64,000 bases of DNA from NCBI RefSeq assembly GCF_000758665.1, contig NZ_CP009285.1, positions 6,014,001 to 6,078,000 on the forward strand, read 5' to 3'. The DNA comes from Paenibacillus borealis (lineage in GTDB: Bacteria; Bacillota; Bacilli; Paenibacillales; Paenibacillaceae). Made by a program: the position numbers and the translations under genes. Under the pieces are notes generated by a model, which saw only the letters and a program-made list of their open reading frames with translations, made no database searches and was not told the origin of the DNA. Below, piece after piece: positions 41,875 through 52,836 of the stretch; positions within the stretch are counted from its first letter, which is position 1; each line of letters begins with the position of its first letter.

Positions 41875-41913
41875 GTTATAGGTCAGCTTATCATTAAGTA
41901 AGGAGCAGCGAAA

Positions 41914-42435
41914 ATGAACGATAAGAGAGAATATTACTTCGGAATTCATCCTGATGTATTAGAACCGGTAAGCCTCGCGCACTCCAGTTTCGGAGCTCTA
42001 TGGTACGAAGAACATGATCAGCGGTACATTGTTGGCTACGGCTTTGGTGCAAGTCAGATTGAAGTATTGACCGAGTTCAGTACATCTTCAGCACACATTA
42101 CATGTACGAATCTGCAGATCATTCACCAAGTTTATCAAAGCATACGAAATAAACAGCAGGAGCAAGACTGGTCGGCGCACAGAAGATTTCCTTTATTGAC
42201 ATTCCTTAGAGAGCCGTGGAAAAGCATGGCCCCAGGCTGGTACATTTTGCGGTCCCACAAAGCTTTCCCCATGCACCTGTCGATTGTACAGAGAACCAAA
42301 TATGCAGTTTGGCTGGAGCATACGGCCGTATGTGAGGATGAAGCTGAGCTTGCGGCCTGCATAGCTAAAGCTGAACAGATCCATCATCTGCACATCAAGT
42401 CTATGGACACACTAGGAGGCATCATCCATGAATAA
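41914..42435 (+). CDS. unknown protein under c-di-AMP riboswitch control
   Basis: 173 residues, not recognised. AAGGAG lies 8 nt before the ATG. It looks soluble and globular: no signal peptide, no membrane helix, several Trp and His (WYEEHDQRYIVGYGFGASQI, FLREPWKSMAPGWYILRSHK). The stop overlaps the next gene by 8 nt. Being behind a c-di-AMP riboswitch and next to kdp suggests a role in K+/osmotic or wall homeostasis; nothing in the sequence gives a reaction. Confidence 0.75.
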   Translation: MNDKREYYFGIHPDVLEPVSLAHSSFGALWYEEHDQRYIVGYGFGASQIEVLTEFSTSSAHITCTNLQIIHQVYQSIRNKQQEQDWSAHRRFPLLTFLREPWKSMAPGWYILRSHKAFPMHLSIVQRTKYAVWLEHTAVCEDEAELAACIAKAEQIHHLHIKSMDTLGGIIHE

Positions 42436-42910
42436 CAGCAGGCTGTCACGAATCGAGTTGTTTGCATTTGATACTCGTCCGTCATTCATGCACGGATCTG
42501 AGCCATCTGGATGCTGGTATGGAGTGCTGAAGCTAACCTGCGGACAGCAGATCAGTTACGGAAAATGCATTCTGTGCGCGGGTGACAATGCCGTGGATTT
42601 GGTCAAATGGGGTTCATTTCTGAAGAACATACGCAATTGCACAATTGAGGAAGCCTTTGAACTCATACGATTGCACGGGCAGGAATGGGCTCCAAACCAG
42701 CGTAATTTACTCCATGCCGCTCTCGACAACATGCTTCAAAGCGGGCAGCTCCGAATGAAAATAGCCGCCGGAGCAGGACGATATGAGCATCGGATAAACA
42801 GTTTTCTCCCCAGTAGAGAGCCTGTATTGCATTATACAAAACAGTCTAAAAGTCCTCCGGACTCATCTGTATTATTTAATGAATCTGTCTCTTATTACTC
42901 CCTAGTCTGA
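42428..42910 (+). CDS. second unknown protein of the riboswitch-controlled pair
   Basis: 160 residues, not recognised. AGGAGG precedes the ATG inside the end of the previous gene, so the two are translationally coupled. Cytosolic by composition; SGCWYGVLKLTCGQQISYGK and WGSFLKNIRNCTIEEAFELI are its most structured-looking parts, the C-terminal 30 residues look disordered. Four Cys in the first half. Probably works with the upstream protein. Confidence 0.72.
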   Translation: MNNSRLSRIELFAFDTRPSFMHGSEPSGCWYGVLKLTCGQQISYGKCILCAGDNAVDLVKWGSFLKNIRNCTIEEAFELIRLHGQEWAPNQRNLLHAALDNMLQSGQLRMKIAAGAGRYEHRINSFLPSREPVLHYTKQSKSPPDSSVLFNESVSYYSLV

Positions 42911-42937
42911 ATAGGCTCCAGCATACGGTTAAAACCC

Positions 42938-42977
42938 AAACAACCATGCTCTTATACACAAAGAGCATGGTTGTTTT
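42938..42977. terminator. bidirectional terminator between the unknown pair and kdpE
   Basis: AAACAACCATGCTCTT (42938-42953), 7-nt loop, AAGAGCATGGTTGTTT (42961-42976) and TT: a 16-bp perfect stem between convergent genes. Confidence 0.92.
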
Positions 42978-43019
42978 TACATCTGTTTTTACATCACTTT
43001 TTGGATTCAGTTTAAATAA

Positions 43020-43739
43020 TCATGAGATAACTTTGCTGTCATCACCAACCTGAAGCATCCTGTACCCCACTCCGATATGCGTTTGGATGTATGTTGGCTG
43101 CGAGGGCATCTTTTCTATTTTCTTTCTCAGCGTTGCCATAAATACGCGTAAGGCAGGGATGTCATAGGTAGGACTGCCCCAGATTTCATGCAGGATATGA
43201 TTATGCGTCAGTACTTTTCCCACATTTTTGGCCAGTAGACATAATAGCTTATATTCAATTGGAGTCAAGTGGATTTCTTCTTCGTCCAGCCATACGCAGC
43301 CTGCGGCATAATCAATTTTCAAGCTGGCATTAGTGAATACAGAAGCATCCTTCAAAAGTTTTTCACTGTCATAACGTACTCGCCGCAAGCTCACTCTGAG
43401 CCTGGCCAGCAGTTCTTCCACGCTGAAGGGTTTAGTCAGGTAATCGTCCGCGCCTGCATCCAGCGCCTCGATTTTGTCCCGGTCTTCACTGCGTGCGCTG
43501 ACGATAATAATGGGCAGATTTGACCAAGTCCGAACTTTTTTGATAATATCCACTCCATCCATATCCGGAAGACCCAAATCCAGTATCATCAAATCGGGCT
43601 GTCTGGAAACCGCCTCAATGATCGAATCCTCACCGGTTTCTGCCGTATGATATTTATATCCCTGTGTCTCCAGTGTCGTGGTAATCAGCTTGCGGATAGG
43701 CTTGTCATCTTCTACAACCAGAATCAAAGGCTTATTCAT
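43020..43739 (-). CDS. kdpE: KdpE response regulator
   Basis: 239 residues from the ATG at 43739 (GAGGAGGTGA 7-9 nt upstream; the ATG at 43745 is too close). Receiver domain: VVEDD pocket, phospho-acceptor in MILDLGLPDMDG, Lys in DYLTKPFSVEEL. OmpR-type winged helix at about 135-230 (LTPIEYKLLCLLAKNVGKVL, VFMATLRKKIE, YRMLQVG). Activated by KdpD, it would switch on kdp. Its start overlaps the end of kdpD by 8 nt. Confidence 0.94.
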   Translation of the reverse strand: MNKPLILVVEDDKPIRKLITTTLETQGYKYHTAETGEDSIIEAVSRQPDLMILDLGLPDMDGVDIIKKVRTWSNLPIIIVSARSEDRDKIEALDAGADDYLTKPFSVEELLARLRVSLRRVRYDSEKLLKDASVFTNASLKIDYAAGCVWLDEEEIHLTPIEYKLLCLLAKNVGKVLTHNHILHEIWGSPTYDIPALRVFMATLRKKIEKMPSQPTYIQTHIGVGYRMLQVGDDSKVIS

Positions 43740-46434
43740 GAACATTCACCTCCTCAGCCTGCAGGGTAAAGCGGAATACCGTACCTTGCGGGAAATTGTC
43801 TTTCACTTCGATGGTACCACCATGGGCATTTACGATGGATTTGCACAGGGAAAGCCCCAGGCCTAACCCGCGGCGCCCATCCCCGCGCACATTATTTGCT
43901 GTATAGAACATCTCAAACAGCTTCGTCTTTGATTCATCCGGGACACCGGGTCCGTCATCAGCAATCTCTACAATCACCCATTGTTCTTCGCATCTCGCTG
44001 AGATCGTAATATGCGACCCGATCCCGGTATATTTAATGGCGTTGTCCACAATATTGATCAGAACCTGAATAATCAGCCGGGAATCCATTTTGGCCATCAT
44101 CAACTCATCATCCAGAACAGTGTTAATGAAATGCTCCTTACTATTCCGGTTAATATGAAGCAATGCTTCAGCAATGACTTCCTCCATAAGCTCCGCCTGC
44201 AGATTCAAATTCAAGGAGCCATTGTCGATCCGGGTAATGGACAGCAGGTTCTCAACCAGATTGATAAGCCACATCGAATCGTCAAATATATCCGTGTACA
44301 GCCCCTTTTTCTGTTCCTCGCTCAGTACCTTATCGTTTCCAATGAGAATACCGGCATTCCCGGAGATACTGGTAAGAGGCGTGCGCAAATCATGGGAGAT
44401 AGCGCGAAGAAGGTTCGCTCTAAGCTGTTCCTGCTGGATTTGAATTGAGCTTTCTTTTTGTCTTTCATTTAATGTTTCTTTTTCCAGCGCCAACGCACTT
44501 TCTCCAAGCATAGCAATCATCAGGCTCTTCTCAAATACCTCCAGCGGATCTTCCTGATCCATGACAACGGCCGCCACGGCAAATACGGTATCCCCTCCGC
44601 GCACGGCATGATAAAGGCAGCTGGCAGCTGAGAAGGTATCCGTAGTTGCTCCTGCCCGCTTATTGTTCTTATACACCCAGTCGGCAACCGCATATTCATT
44701 GCTTCCCGTATAATTTTGCGGATCAACAGCCGATTTCTCTTTGGCAAAAATGATCGGCTTGGACAAGATACCCTGCTGTACAGGATAAAAAATAACCGTT
44801 CTGTCCAGCAGCTTCACCATCTGTATTGCTGTTTCATTGATAATTGCCGGGATATCTTTAGCCTGCTGCAATTTTCGGCTCGTTTCCAGAAGCACCTCTG
44901 TACGGTAGGCTTTCTGCGCAGATTGGCGGGCTTGCTCTTTTACCCGCATGGTTAACGTACTCGTTATAAAGGAAGCGGACAGCATAACCAGGAAAGTGAC
45001 CGGATACCCCGAATCATAGGCTTGCAAAGAAAAATAAGGCTCGGTGAAGAAATAATTGAATACAAGCACGCTGAGTACCGAGGTTGCCGCACTATATAAC
45101 CTTCCTTTGGTGACCATAGCATTAAGCAGAACACCCAATATATATACCGTGATGATATTCGCTTCTCTAAAGCCTAAAAAATGAAACCACAGACCGATCA
45201 TAGTACAGACAGCCAAAATCCCTACCGTTTTGGCTGTATCAGCCAGCGTCAGCTGCGGGGGTCTTGCATATGGAGGAAACCTGTTGTTGGGTGAAGGCTG
45301 AGTATCAGGGATAATATAAATATCAATGCTCGGCGCGGAGACGGTCAGCCTATCCATCAGGTTTGGTTTGGTAAACCATCTTTTTCGGTTGTTATGCGAA
45401 CGTCCCATGACGATCTTCGACACCCGGCTTGTATTGGCGTATTCCGCAATCTGTCCCGGGATATCCTCCCCATATACAGTGGCAATCTGTGCGCCGAGCT
45501 GTTCGGCTAGCCTAAGATTCCACATCAATTCTTCCTTGCTTTTCTGCTTCAATTGTTTACTTTCCGGCGTTTCCACATATAATGCTGTGAAATCCCCGTG
45601 GAAAGCATCAGCCATTCTTGCCGCTGTACGTATAACCTTTTTATTAGAGGCAGCAGAAGATAGACAGACTAAGATATGCTCTTTTGCATAAAACCTGTTA
45701 TCCATTTCCTGTGGACTGATTTTCATTTCGATCCTCTTGAACTGATTGGCCGTGTAGCGCAGAGCAATCTCACGCAAGGCGATCAATTTTTCTTTGCTAT
45801 ACAAGTGGGCGTGCGCTTGCCGTTCCTGCTCTTCACGGTAGATTTCCCCCTTCGCTAGACGTTCGATCAGATCATCAGGCTCAATATCCACCAGCTCAAC
45901 CTGGTCAGCACTGTCGAAAACGCTGTCTGGAATACGCTCATGCACGGAAATACCGGTTATGGAAGCAACCACATCATGCAGACTTTCAATATGCTGAACG
46001 TTAACCGTGGTGTAGACGTTAATTCCTGCTTTGAGCAGTTCCTCAACATCACGATATCTTTTCGTATGACGGCACCCCAGCGCATTAGTATGTGCCAGTT
46101 CATCCAGCAAAATCACCTCAGGGCCTCTGCGGATCGCACGATCCAGATCAAATTCCTGTATTACAGCATCTTTGTGCAAGATTTCCAGTGGCGGTAAAAG
46201 CTCTATTCCTTCGATAAGGGACGAAGTTTCCCGCCTACCATGAGGCTTGATATATCCAGCGATCATATCGACTCCGTTTTTTTGCTCCTCTTGGGCGGCA
46301 CTCAGCATCGCACAGGTCTTGCCGACACCTGCCGCATATCCGAAAAATATTTTTAACTTTCCCGGCTTCTTATCCTCCGGCATGTTAGAAATCCGATCGA
46401 GCAGGGAATCTGAACTGTTTTGATTGGTTCCCAT
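43732..46434 (-). CDS. kdpD: full-length KdpD sensor histidine kinase
   Basis: 900 residues from the ATG at 46434 (GAGGGGG 6 nt upstream; frame opens at 46491). KdpD domain 25-235: Walker A GYAAGVGKT (32-40), Walker B VILLDELAH (107-115). USP domain about 252-377 with SSA (259-261), exactly 20 residues, then FTALY (282-286), one change from the c-di-AMP motif SxS-x20-FTAxY described for S. aureus KdpD. Four membrane helices at about 398-490, a GAF-like region, HisKA with His681 in SHDLRTP, HATPase NIVDNAIKYT and GLGLGLSLCKSIVNAHGG. Senses low K+/osmotic stress and controls KdpE. Transcribed apart from kdpFABC. Confidence 0.95.
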   Translation of the reverse strand: MGTNQNSSDSLLDRISNMPEDKKPGKLKIFFGYAAGVGKTCAMLSAAQEEQKNGVDMIAGYIKPHGRRETSSLIEGIELLPPLEILHKDAVIQEFDLDRAIRRGPEVILLDELAHTNALGCRHTKRYRDVEELLKAGINVYTTVNVQHIESLHDVVASITGISVHERIPDSVFDSADQVELVDIEPDDLIERLAKGEIYREEQERQAHAHLYSKEKLIALREIALRYTANQFKRIEMKISPQEMDNRFYAKEHILVCLSSAASNKKVIRTAARMADAFHGDFTALYVETPESKQLKQKSKEELMWNLRLAEQLGAQIATVYGEDIPGQIAEYANTSRVSKIVMGRSHNNRKRWFTKPNLMDRLTVSAPSIDIYIIPDTQPSPNNRFPPYARPPQLTLADTAKTVGILAVCTMIGLWFHFLGFREANIITVYILGVLLNAMVTKGRLYSAATSVLSVLVFNYFFTEPYFSLQAYDSGYPVTFLVMLSASFITSTLTMRVKEQARQSAQKAYRTEVLLETSRKLQQAKDIPAIINETAIQMVKLLDRTVIFYPVQQGILSKPIIFAKEKSAVDPQNYTGSNEYAVADWVYKNNKRAGATTDTFSAASCLYHAVRGGDTVFAVAAVVMDQEDPLEVFEKSLMIAMLGESALALEKETLNERQKESSIQIQQEQLRANLLRAISHDLRTPLTSISGNAGILIGNDKVLSEEQKKGLYTDIFDDSMWLINLVENLLSITRIDNGSLNLNLQAELMEEVIAEALLHINRNSKEHFINTVLDDELMMAKMDSRLIIQVLINIVDNAIKYTGIGSHITISARCEEQWVIVEIADDGPGVPDESKTKLFEMFYTANNVRGDGRRGLGLGLSLCKSIVNAHGGTIEVKDNFPQGTVFRFTLQAEEVNVHE

Positions 46435-46525
46435 CCACTTCCCCCTCTTGTTTCGCATTAGACCTTCCTCGAAATTCTCCTGTTTGCACAAGATTTCGCA
46501 ATTTTTTCTAGTCTCGTTTAGCGCT

Positions 46526-46593
46526 AGTATATCATCTGCAAAATCAGCATAGTATTACGAGTTCTGCTGTAGCATTAAGATCATGTTAAGATA
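46526..46593 (-). promoter_or_regulatory. kdpDE promoter region with candidate KdpE operator
   Basis: Direct repeat GCATTAAGATC-ATGTTAAGATA at 46572-46593 (11-bp spacing). On the minus strand a TATACT -10-like element lies at 46531-46526 without a good -35, as expected for an activator-dependent promoter; the repeat is centred about 63 bp upstream of the predicted start. Suggests autoregulation by KdpE. Confidence 0.45.
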
Positions 46594-46628
46594 CAGTTTG
46601 GGTAAAGCAAACGCATTCAAAAGAACGT

Positions 46629-46737
46629 TGCTATAATTAAGGCTCCCTTACGCTAAAGCCGCATTTTAAGTCGGCGGCCCTCGATAGATTAGTCAGGAAA
46701 TAGACCGCAGGCCTTTGAAAAAGGGCGGTCTATTTTT
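46629..46737 (+). ncRNA. candidate structured leader or small RNA ending in a strong terminator
   Basis: Extended -10 element TGCTATAAT at 46629-46637, then about 60 nt containing a GCCGC/GCGGC hairpin, then the terminator stem AAATAGACCGC (46698-46708) with GCGGTCTATTT (46725-46735) and T run. Total RNA about 90-95 nt, ending 110 nt before the collagen-like gene. I could not assign it to a riboswitch class. Confidence 0.5.
46698..46737 (+). terminator. intrinsic terminator upstream of the collagen-like gene
   Basis: 11-bp perfect stem (46698-46708 with 46725-46735) and TTTTTATG tail. Confidence 0.88.
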
Positions 46738-46848
46738 ATGGAAATTAAAAATCGTACTCGAACATAGCGTCCACACCTTGAGAAAAAATTTGAATACTCT
46801 ATGTAGAACATGAACTCTACATACCTTTGAGAAGGAGGGACCAAGTAA

Positions 46849-48999
<2,151 letters not shown>

Positions 49000-49011
49000 A
49001 ATATTAAAATG

Positions 49012-49033
49012 GATTGGGATTGGGATTGGGATT
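49012..49033 (+). repeat. short GGATTG tandem repeat between the two surface-protein genes
   Basis: Three to four copies of a six-base GGATTG-type unit, lying 13 nt after the collagen-like stop and about 40 nt before the next ATG. Possible slippage site; no role seen. Confidence 0.6.
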
Positions 49034-49073
49034 TTCTGTATCTAAAATTTCGAGATAAGGGAGAGTCAGAGAT

Positions 49074-50642
49074 ATGGCTATTTTATCAACCGGACCGATA
49101 GAAAATAATCAGGTCAGTGGTGAAAGCCCAACCCAACAATTGACCGTTAAAATCGAAAATCGTGATTCAGTCAATAATGCGAGCATCATGATCCAGGGAT
49201 ACTACCTAAACGGAACCAGAACGTTATATATACTCGAAACAATTATTATAAGCCCAAATGAGGTAGTAACGAAGAATTATTATGCGAACTTTAGTGCCTT
49301 TGAGTTTATCTTTACAACCAGCGGCGTAGCAGAAGATCAAATGGAAATCTCCGTTTGGGGGAAAAATGCTTCAGGGCAACTTGTAACACCTCACCGTATC
49401 GTATCTTCAGAATTGTTAGAAGCAACAAGTACTATCGATCCTAATGCAACCATAGTGGGAGTAGGACCAAATGTTAGCTCCCAATTTAGCGAATTAAGAA
49501 CAAGTGAAAAAACACCGATTATTGAACTGACCTCGGTATATGGATTATCTAGTCTAAGAGACGTTGTTGCCACACTGGGCAGTGCTACGGTTGGAAGTAC
49601 CAACACGGAGTTTCAATTAACTACGACAGCATCAGGCGGAGATATCGCCATCCTCCAAAGTTCGGAAAGAGGAAGGTATGAACCAGGTTTAGCTGCCGAA
49701 GCAGGCATAGGCATCCGTTTACCGGTTGCGCCCACAGGAAGCCAAGTGGTGAGATGGGGTGCTTTTGACGATCAAAATGGCTTATTCTTTGGTCAGAGTG
49801 TGGCGAATGGAATATTTGTTGCGATTCGAAGAGCAAGTGTTGACACTGTAATTCCTCAAACATCCTGGAACGTAGATAAATTAGATGGAACGGGGCCAAG
49901 CGGGATAACGCTTAGTTTATCGGAAGGTAACATTTTCCAAATGGTATTTACTTGGTATGGATATGGAGTCATTGAATTTAGAGTAGTGCTTCCCAATGCT
50001 ACGACTTTAGCACAAGAAGTAATTACAGTTCACCGGTTCTCACCTAGCGGGCAGACAAGTCTTGCTGATCCAAATCTTCCCCTGCGTGCAGAAATATTTA
50101 ATAATGGCACAGCAACTGGGCTCAATTTATTTGTTGGAGGAAGACAATATAGTATTTTAGGCAAATATAATCCAGTCTTCAGGGTTACTTCCGAAAGAAG
50201 AACAGTAACTGCATCAGGAACCCTTACACCTGTTTTGTCCTTTCAAAGAAAGGAGTTTTTCCCGCCAGGTTCAGGTAGAGCAAATTCAGTCAGCGTAAAA
50301 CTCGAAGCGATTGATCTTGTAACTTCAGAAGATATTTACTATCAACTCATACTCGGTGGAACGATTGATGGAGCATTTACAAACTTCCCCACTGTGACTA
50401 CTAATATCCCCTCTTCAGAAACAGCTCTTCTAGTTAATAATACTCTAACAACAATATCAGGCGGTCAGGTACTATTACAAGGGCTAGCTGCTGGAGTTGG
50501 AGGTATTGCTCGAATTTCAGCCTCTGCTTCATTATTGGATTTCCAATTGCCGGATAATGAATTTGTCACACTGGCTGTAGCTAATTTAAGTGGCGCTACT
50601 AATTCTGTTACTGCAACTTTTAGCCTTACAGAAGAATGGTGA
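49074..50642 (+). CDS. surface/spore-coat-type protein sharing the N-terminal module, with a virion-like domain
   Basis: 522 residues, AAGGGAGAG before the ATG. Residues 1-117 are clearly homologous to the start of the collagen-like protein ([48 protein letters not shown]). The collagen stalk is replaced by a 400-residue beta-rich region whose SWNVDKLDGTGPSGITLSLS with FTWYGYGVIEFRVVLP resembles a segment I recall from phage and large-virus structural proteins. No signal peptide or membrane helix. Likely another spore-surface or cell-surface protein anchored by the shared module; binding target unknown. AT-rich against its neighbours. Confidence 0.72.
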   Translation: MAILSTGPIENNQVSGESPTQQLTVKIENRDSVNNASIMIQGYYLNGTRTLYILETIIISPNEVVTKNYYANFSAFEFIFTTSGVAEDQMEISVWGKNASGQLVTPHRIVSSELLEATSTIDPNATIVGVGPNVSSQFSELRTSEKTPIIELTSVYGLSSLRDVVATLGSATVGSTNTEFQLTTTASGGDIAILQSSERGRYEPGLAAEAGIGIRLPVAPTGSQVVRWGAFDDQNGLFFGQSVANGIFVAIRRASVDTVIPQTSWNVDKLDGTGPSGITLSLSEGNIFQMVFTWYGYGVIEFRVVLPNATTLAQEVITVHRFSPSGQTSLADPNLPLRAEIFNNGTATGLNLFVGGRQYSILGKYNPVFRVTSERRTVTASGTLTPVLSFQRKEFFPPGSGRANSVSVKLEAIDLVTSEDIYYQLILGGTIDGAFTNFPTVTTNIPSSETALLVNNTLTTISGGQVLLQGLAAGVGGIARISASASLLDFQLPDNEFVTLAVANLSGATNSVTATFSLTEEW

Positions 50643-50653
50643 AAAATAAATTT

Positions 50654-50686
50654 AAAAAAGGGGAGATTATGTCAGATATTCTCCCC
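50654..50686 (-). terminator. stem-loop between convergent genes
   Basis: GGGGAG (50660-50665) pairs with CTCCCC (50681-50686); the minus-strand reading is followed by a T6 run. It is 250 nt past the leftward gene end and 18 nt past the rightward one, so it may serve either. The rest of 50687-50938 shows nothing recognisable. Confidence 0.55.
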
Positions 50687-50938
50687 AACAGTTCAACTCA
50701 GTACCTTGACAGGTCAATTTTCAGTATACAAGAGCTTTAATTGGCCTTATGCCTGCTAAGTGATGAATTTCTAATCGACAAGACTCCTTGCTCATCTGAT
50801 TCCTACAGCTGTACTAGAAATCAGCTACAAGATTAAGTTAAGAACATAACTTAGGTGTAAAACATCTAATTATGAGCTCCTGTGCCCCAAGAGGGCCTAG
50901 TGACATCGTTACTTTGAATTATTTCTTTAGATTCAATG

Positions 50939-52105
50939 TTATGGATTCATAAATACAACATCGTATTCGGGAAAAGCCTCCGTCCATTTGGCAATCGTCT
51001 TCGGCAGTTCAGTTGTATTCGGCACGTTGGTGTAGAACCGGACAATGGCGACATCAATATCTTCAATGCTGTTCTCATTATCCGTGTCGAGCACCGCTGC
51101 CCAGTAGTGGCCCTGTTTATCATACATAATGATCGCTTCCGTCAGTGTAAACAGTCCGCGCACGCCGCCTGAGATTACGCTTGCACCCAGTCCATCCAGA
51201 TCCTTCGGCTTATCCAGCAGCTGCATGCTGTACAGGAACAGATCGTAATCATCCCCTACCACTGTGCGGAAGGCTTTGTCTTCCGCAGCTGTCTTGAAGA
51301 CACCTGTATCCTTCAGCGTGTAGACACCCTCTTTGTATGGGCCTCTGGCATATTCGCCGGTGTAGGTAACGTTCGCACCTGCAGAGTATACCGGCGAAGG
51401 GCTGGTCACATACAGCTGTCCGTTCAGCAGGTAGAAAAAGACAACCGAACCGTCCTCTTCCTTGTATACAGCCATCCGTTTGCGGACCACAGCCGACTCT
51501 TCATACAGCTGGCCGGAATGGCCGCCATCAAATGCATCAATGGAAAAGGTCAGCTTATCACTCTTGACGTTGCTGAATTCCACATATCCCCCATAGAAAG
51601 GTGACTTGCTCGCCATGTACCATTCGCCGTTCCACTCGGCAGCTGCCGGGACCTTGACACTCTTGGCAGCTGTTGCCGTCAACGCCTCTACCGGCAGCTG
51701 GCGGGTACCGTCCGGGTTGCTCCATACCCCGGCAAAGCCGGTTCCGGCAATCCACCAGCCCTCGAAACGGCCCGTTTCCTTACCTTTGGCATCGTATTCA
51801 TACATATTGACTATTTTGCCGCTGACATTACCTGAGAGTTTGATTGTCTTCTTGTATTTGTCGTAATAATAACTGCCGGTCAGTTTCCCGCTGCTCTCAA
51901 TCTTCACCGACATATGAATCGGCAGATTCCCGTTAATTGCGCCGGTCAGCGGCACCAGTCCGTTCGTGGCCGGACTCTGGGTTGCCGCTGCCACCTGAAC
52001 CGGAGCAGCCTTATCTTGTACCGGAGCGGCAGCTGCCGCCGGGATAATGAAGAGTGCGGGCAGCAGCAGCGCGGCAGCCAGCAATGTACCTATTTTACGT
52101 ATCAT
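50939..52105 (-). CDS. secreted protein of unknown function
   Basis: 388 residues from the ATG at 52105 (AGGGAGG box). Signal peptide MIRKIGTLLAAALLLPALFI with cleavage near AAA. Residues about 45-120 (LTGAINGNLPIHMSVKIESS, GSYYYDKYKKTIKLSG) look like a small beta-barrel domain, and a similar theme recurs (VYTLKDTG, YVEFSNVKSDKLTFSIDAFD). C-terminal part DIDVAIVRFYTNVPNT. No anchor. Not recognised; probably released or wall-associated. Confidence 0.65.
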   Translation of the reverse strand: MIRKIGTLLAAALLLPALFIIPAAAAAPVQDKAAPVQVAAATQSPATNGLVPLTGAINGNLPIHMSVKIESSGKLTGSYYYDKYKKTIKLSGNVSGKIVNMYEYDAKGKETGRFEGWWIAGTGFAGVWSNPDGTRQLPVEALTATAAKSVKVPAAAEWNGEWYMASKSPFYGGYVEFSNVKSDKLTFSIDAFDGGHSGQLYEESAVVRKRMAVYKEEDGSVVFFYLLNGQLYVTSPSPVYSAGANVTYTGEYARGPYKEGVYTLKDTGVFKTAAEDKAFRTVVGDDYDLFLYSMQLLDKPKDLDGLGASVISGGVRGLFTLTEAIIMYDKQGHYWAAVLDTDNENSIEDIDVAIVRFYTNVPNTTELPKTIAKWTEAFPEYDVVFMNP

Positions 52106-52291
52106 AATGAACCTCCCTTTCACCCCGTTTATAACAGATATATTACACTGTATGCCATAAATTACCCTATTGTTGTCAGGTAAACCCTCAGAACCTCAAG
52201 GTCCTGAAGAAATTTACGGCAAGAGGATACACTATGATGGGCCATCAAAGGGTTTGGGTAATGACAACTAAAGACAAGGAGATGATCATGA

Positions 52292-52828
52292 ATGCCAGAA
52301 TCTCATCATGACAGACCGAAGCAGAATAGCTCTATCGAAACTTTCTCCTTCGAGGCAGACAAGCTGCTGCCGAATAATCCGGAGCTTCCGGCAGTTCTGT
52401 ATACAGGTGCATTTCAGGAGAACCCGGCAAACGCAGAGCAGATCTTCAATGATAACGGCTGGCGGAACAGCTGGGTGAACGGGGTATTCAGCTATCACCA
52501 TTACCACAGCAATGCGCATGAGGTGCTTGGTGTGATGTCCGGCAGCGCCAGCCTGCAGCTAGGCGGCGATGCCGGCCGCAGGGTTGAGGTGTCAGCCGGG
52601 GATGTCCTGGTGCTGCCTGCCGGTACAGCACATAAGCGGCTCACGTCCACGCAGGACTTCCGCATCGCCGGCGCTTATCCGGGCGGAGCAGATTACAACA
52701 CCCGCCGGGCGACGCCGGATGACTTCACGGCGGCACTCTCCGAGATTGGCAAAGTGCCGCTGCCGGACAGTGATCCGGTCTACGGTGAGACAGGTCCGCT
52801 GCTTGAAGTGTGGGGTATTAATCCATAA
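52292..52828 (+). CDS. YjlB-type cupin protein
   Basis: 178 residues. Single cupin barrel with YHHYHSNAHEVLGVMSGSAS (two to three His plus Glu as metal ligands) and AGDVLVLPAGTAHKRL (the second motif His). The opening ETFSFEADKLLPNNPELPAV is typical of the B. subtilis YjlB group. Enzymatic function of the group is unknown. Convergent with the ABC ATPase gene; the two stops are 8 nt apart with no room for a terminator. Confidence 0.82.
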   Translation: MPESHHDRPKQNSSIETFSFEADKLLPNNPELPAVLYTGAFQENPANAEQIFNDNGWRNSWVNGVFSYHHYHSNAHEVLGVMSGSASLQLGGDAGRRVEVSAGDVLVLPAGTAHKRLTSTQDFRIAGAYPGGADYNTRRATPDDFTAALSEIGKVPLPDSDPVYGETGPLLEVWGINP

Positions 52829-52836
52829 GTTAATTA

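Noticed and set aside
49074..50642. Prophage remnant suggested by the virion-like segment
   Set aside because: No other phage genes, integrase or att-like repeats nearby, and the N-terminus is shared with the collagen-like surface protein.
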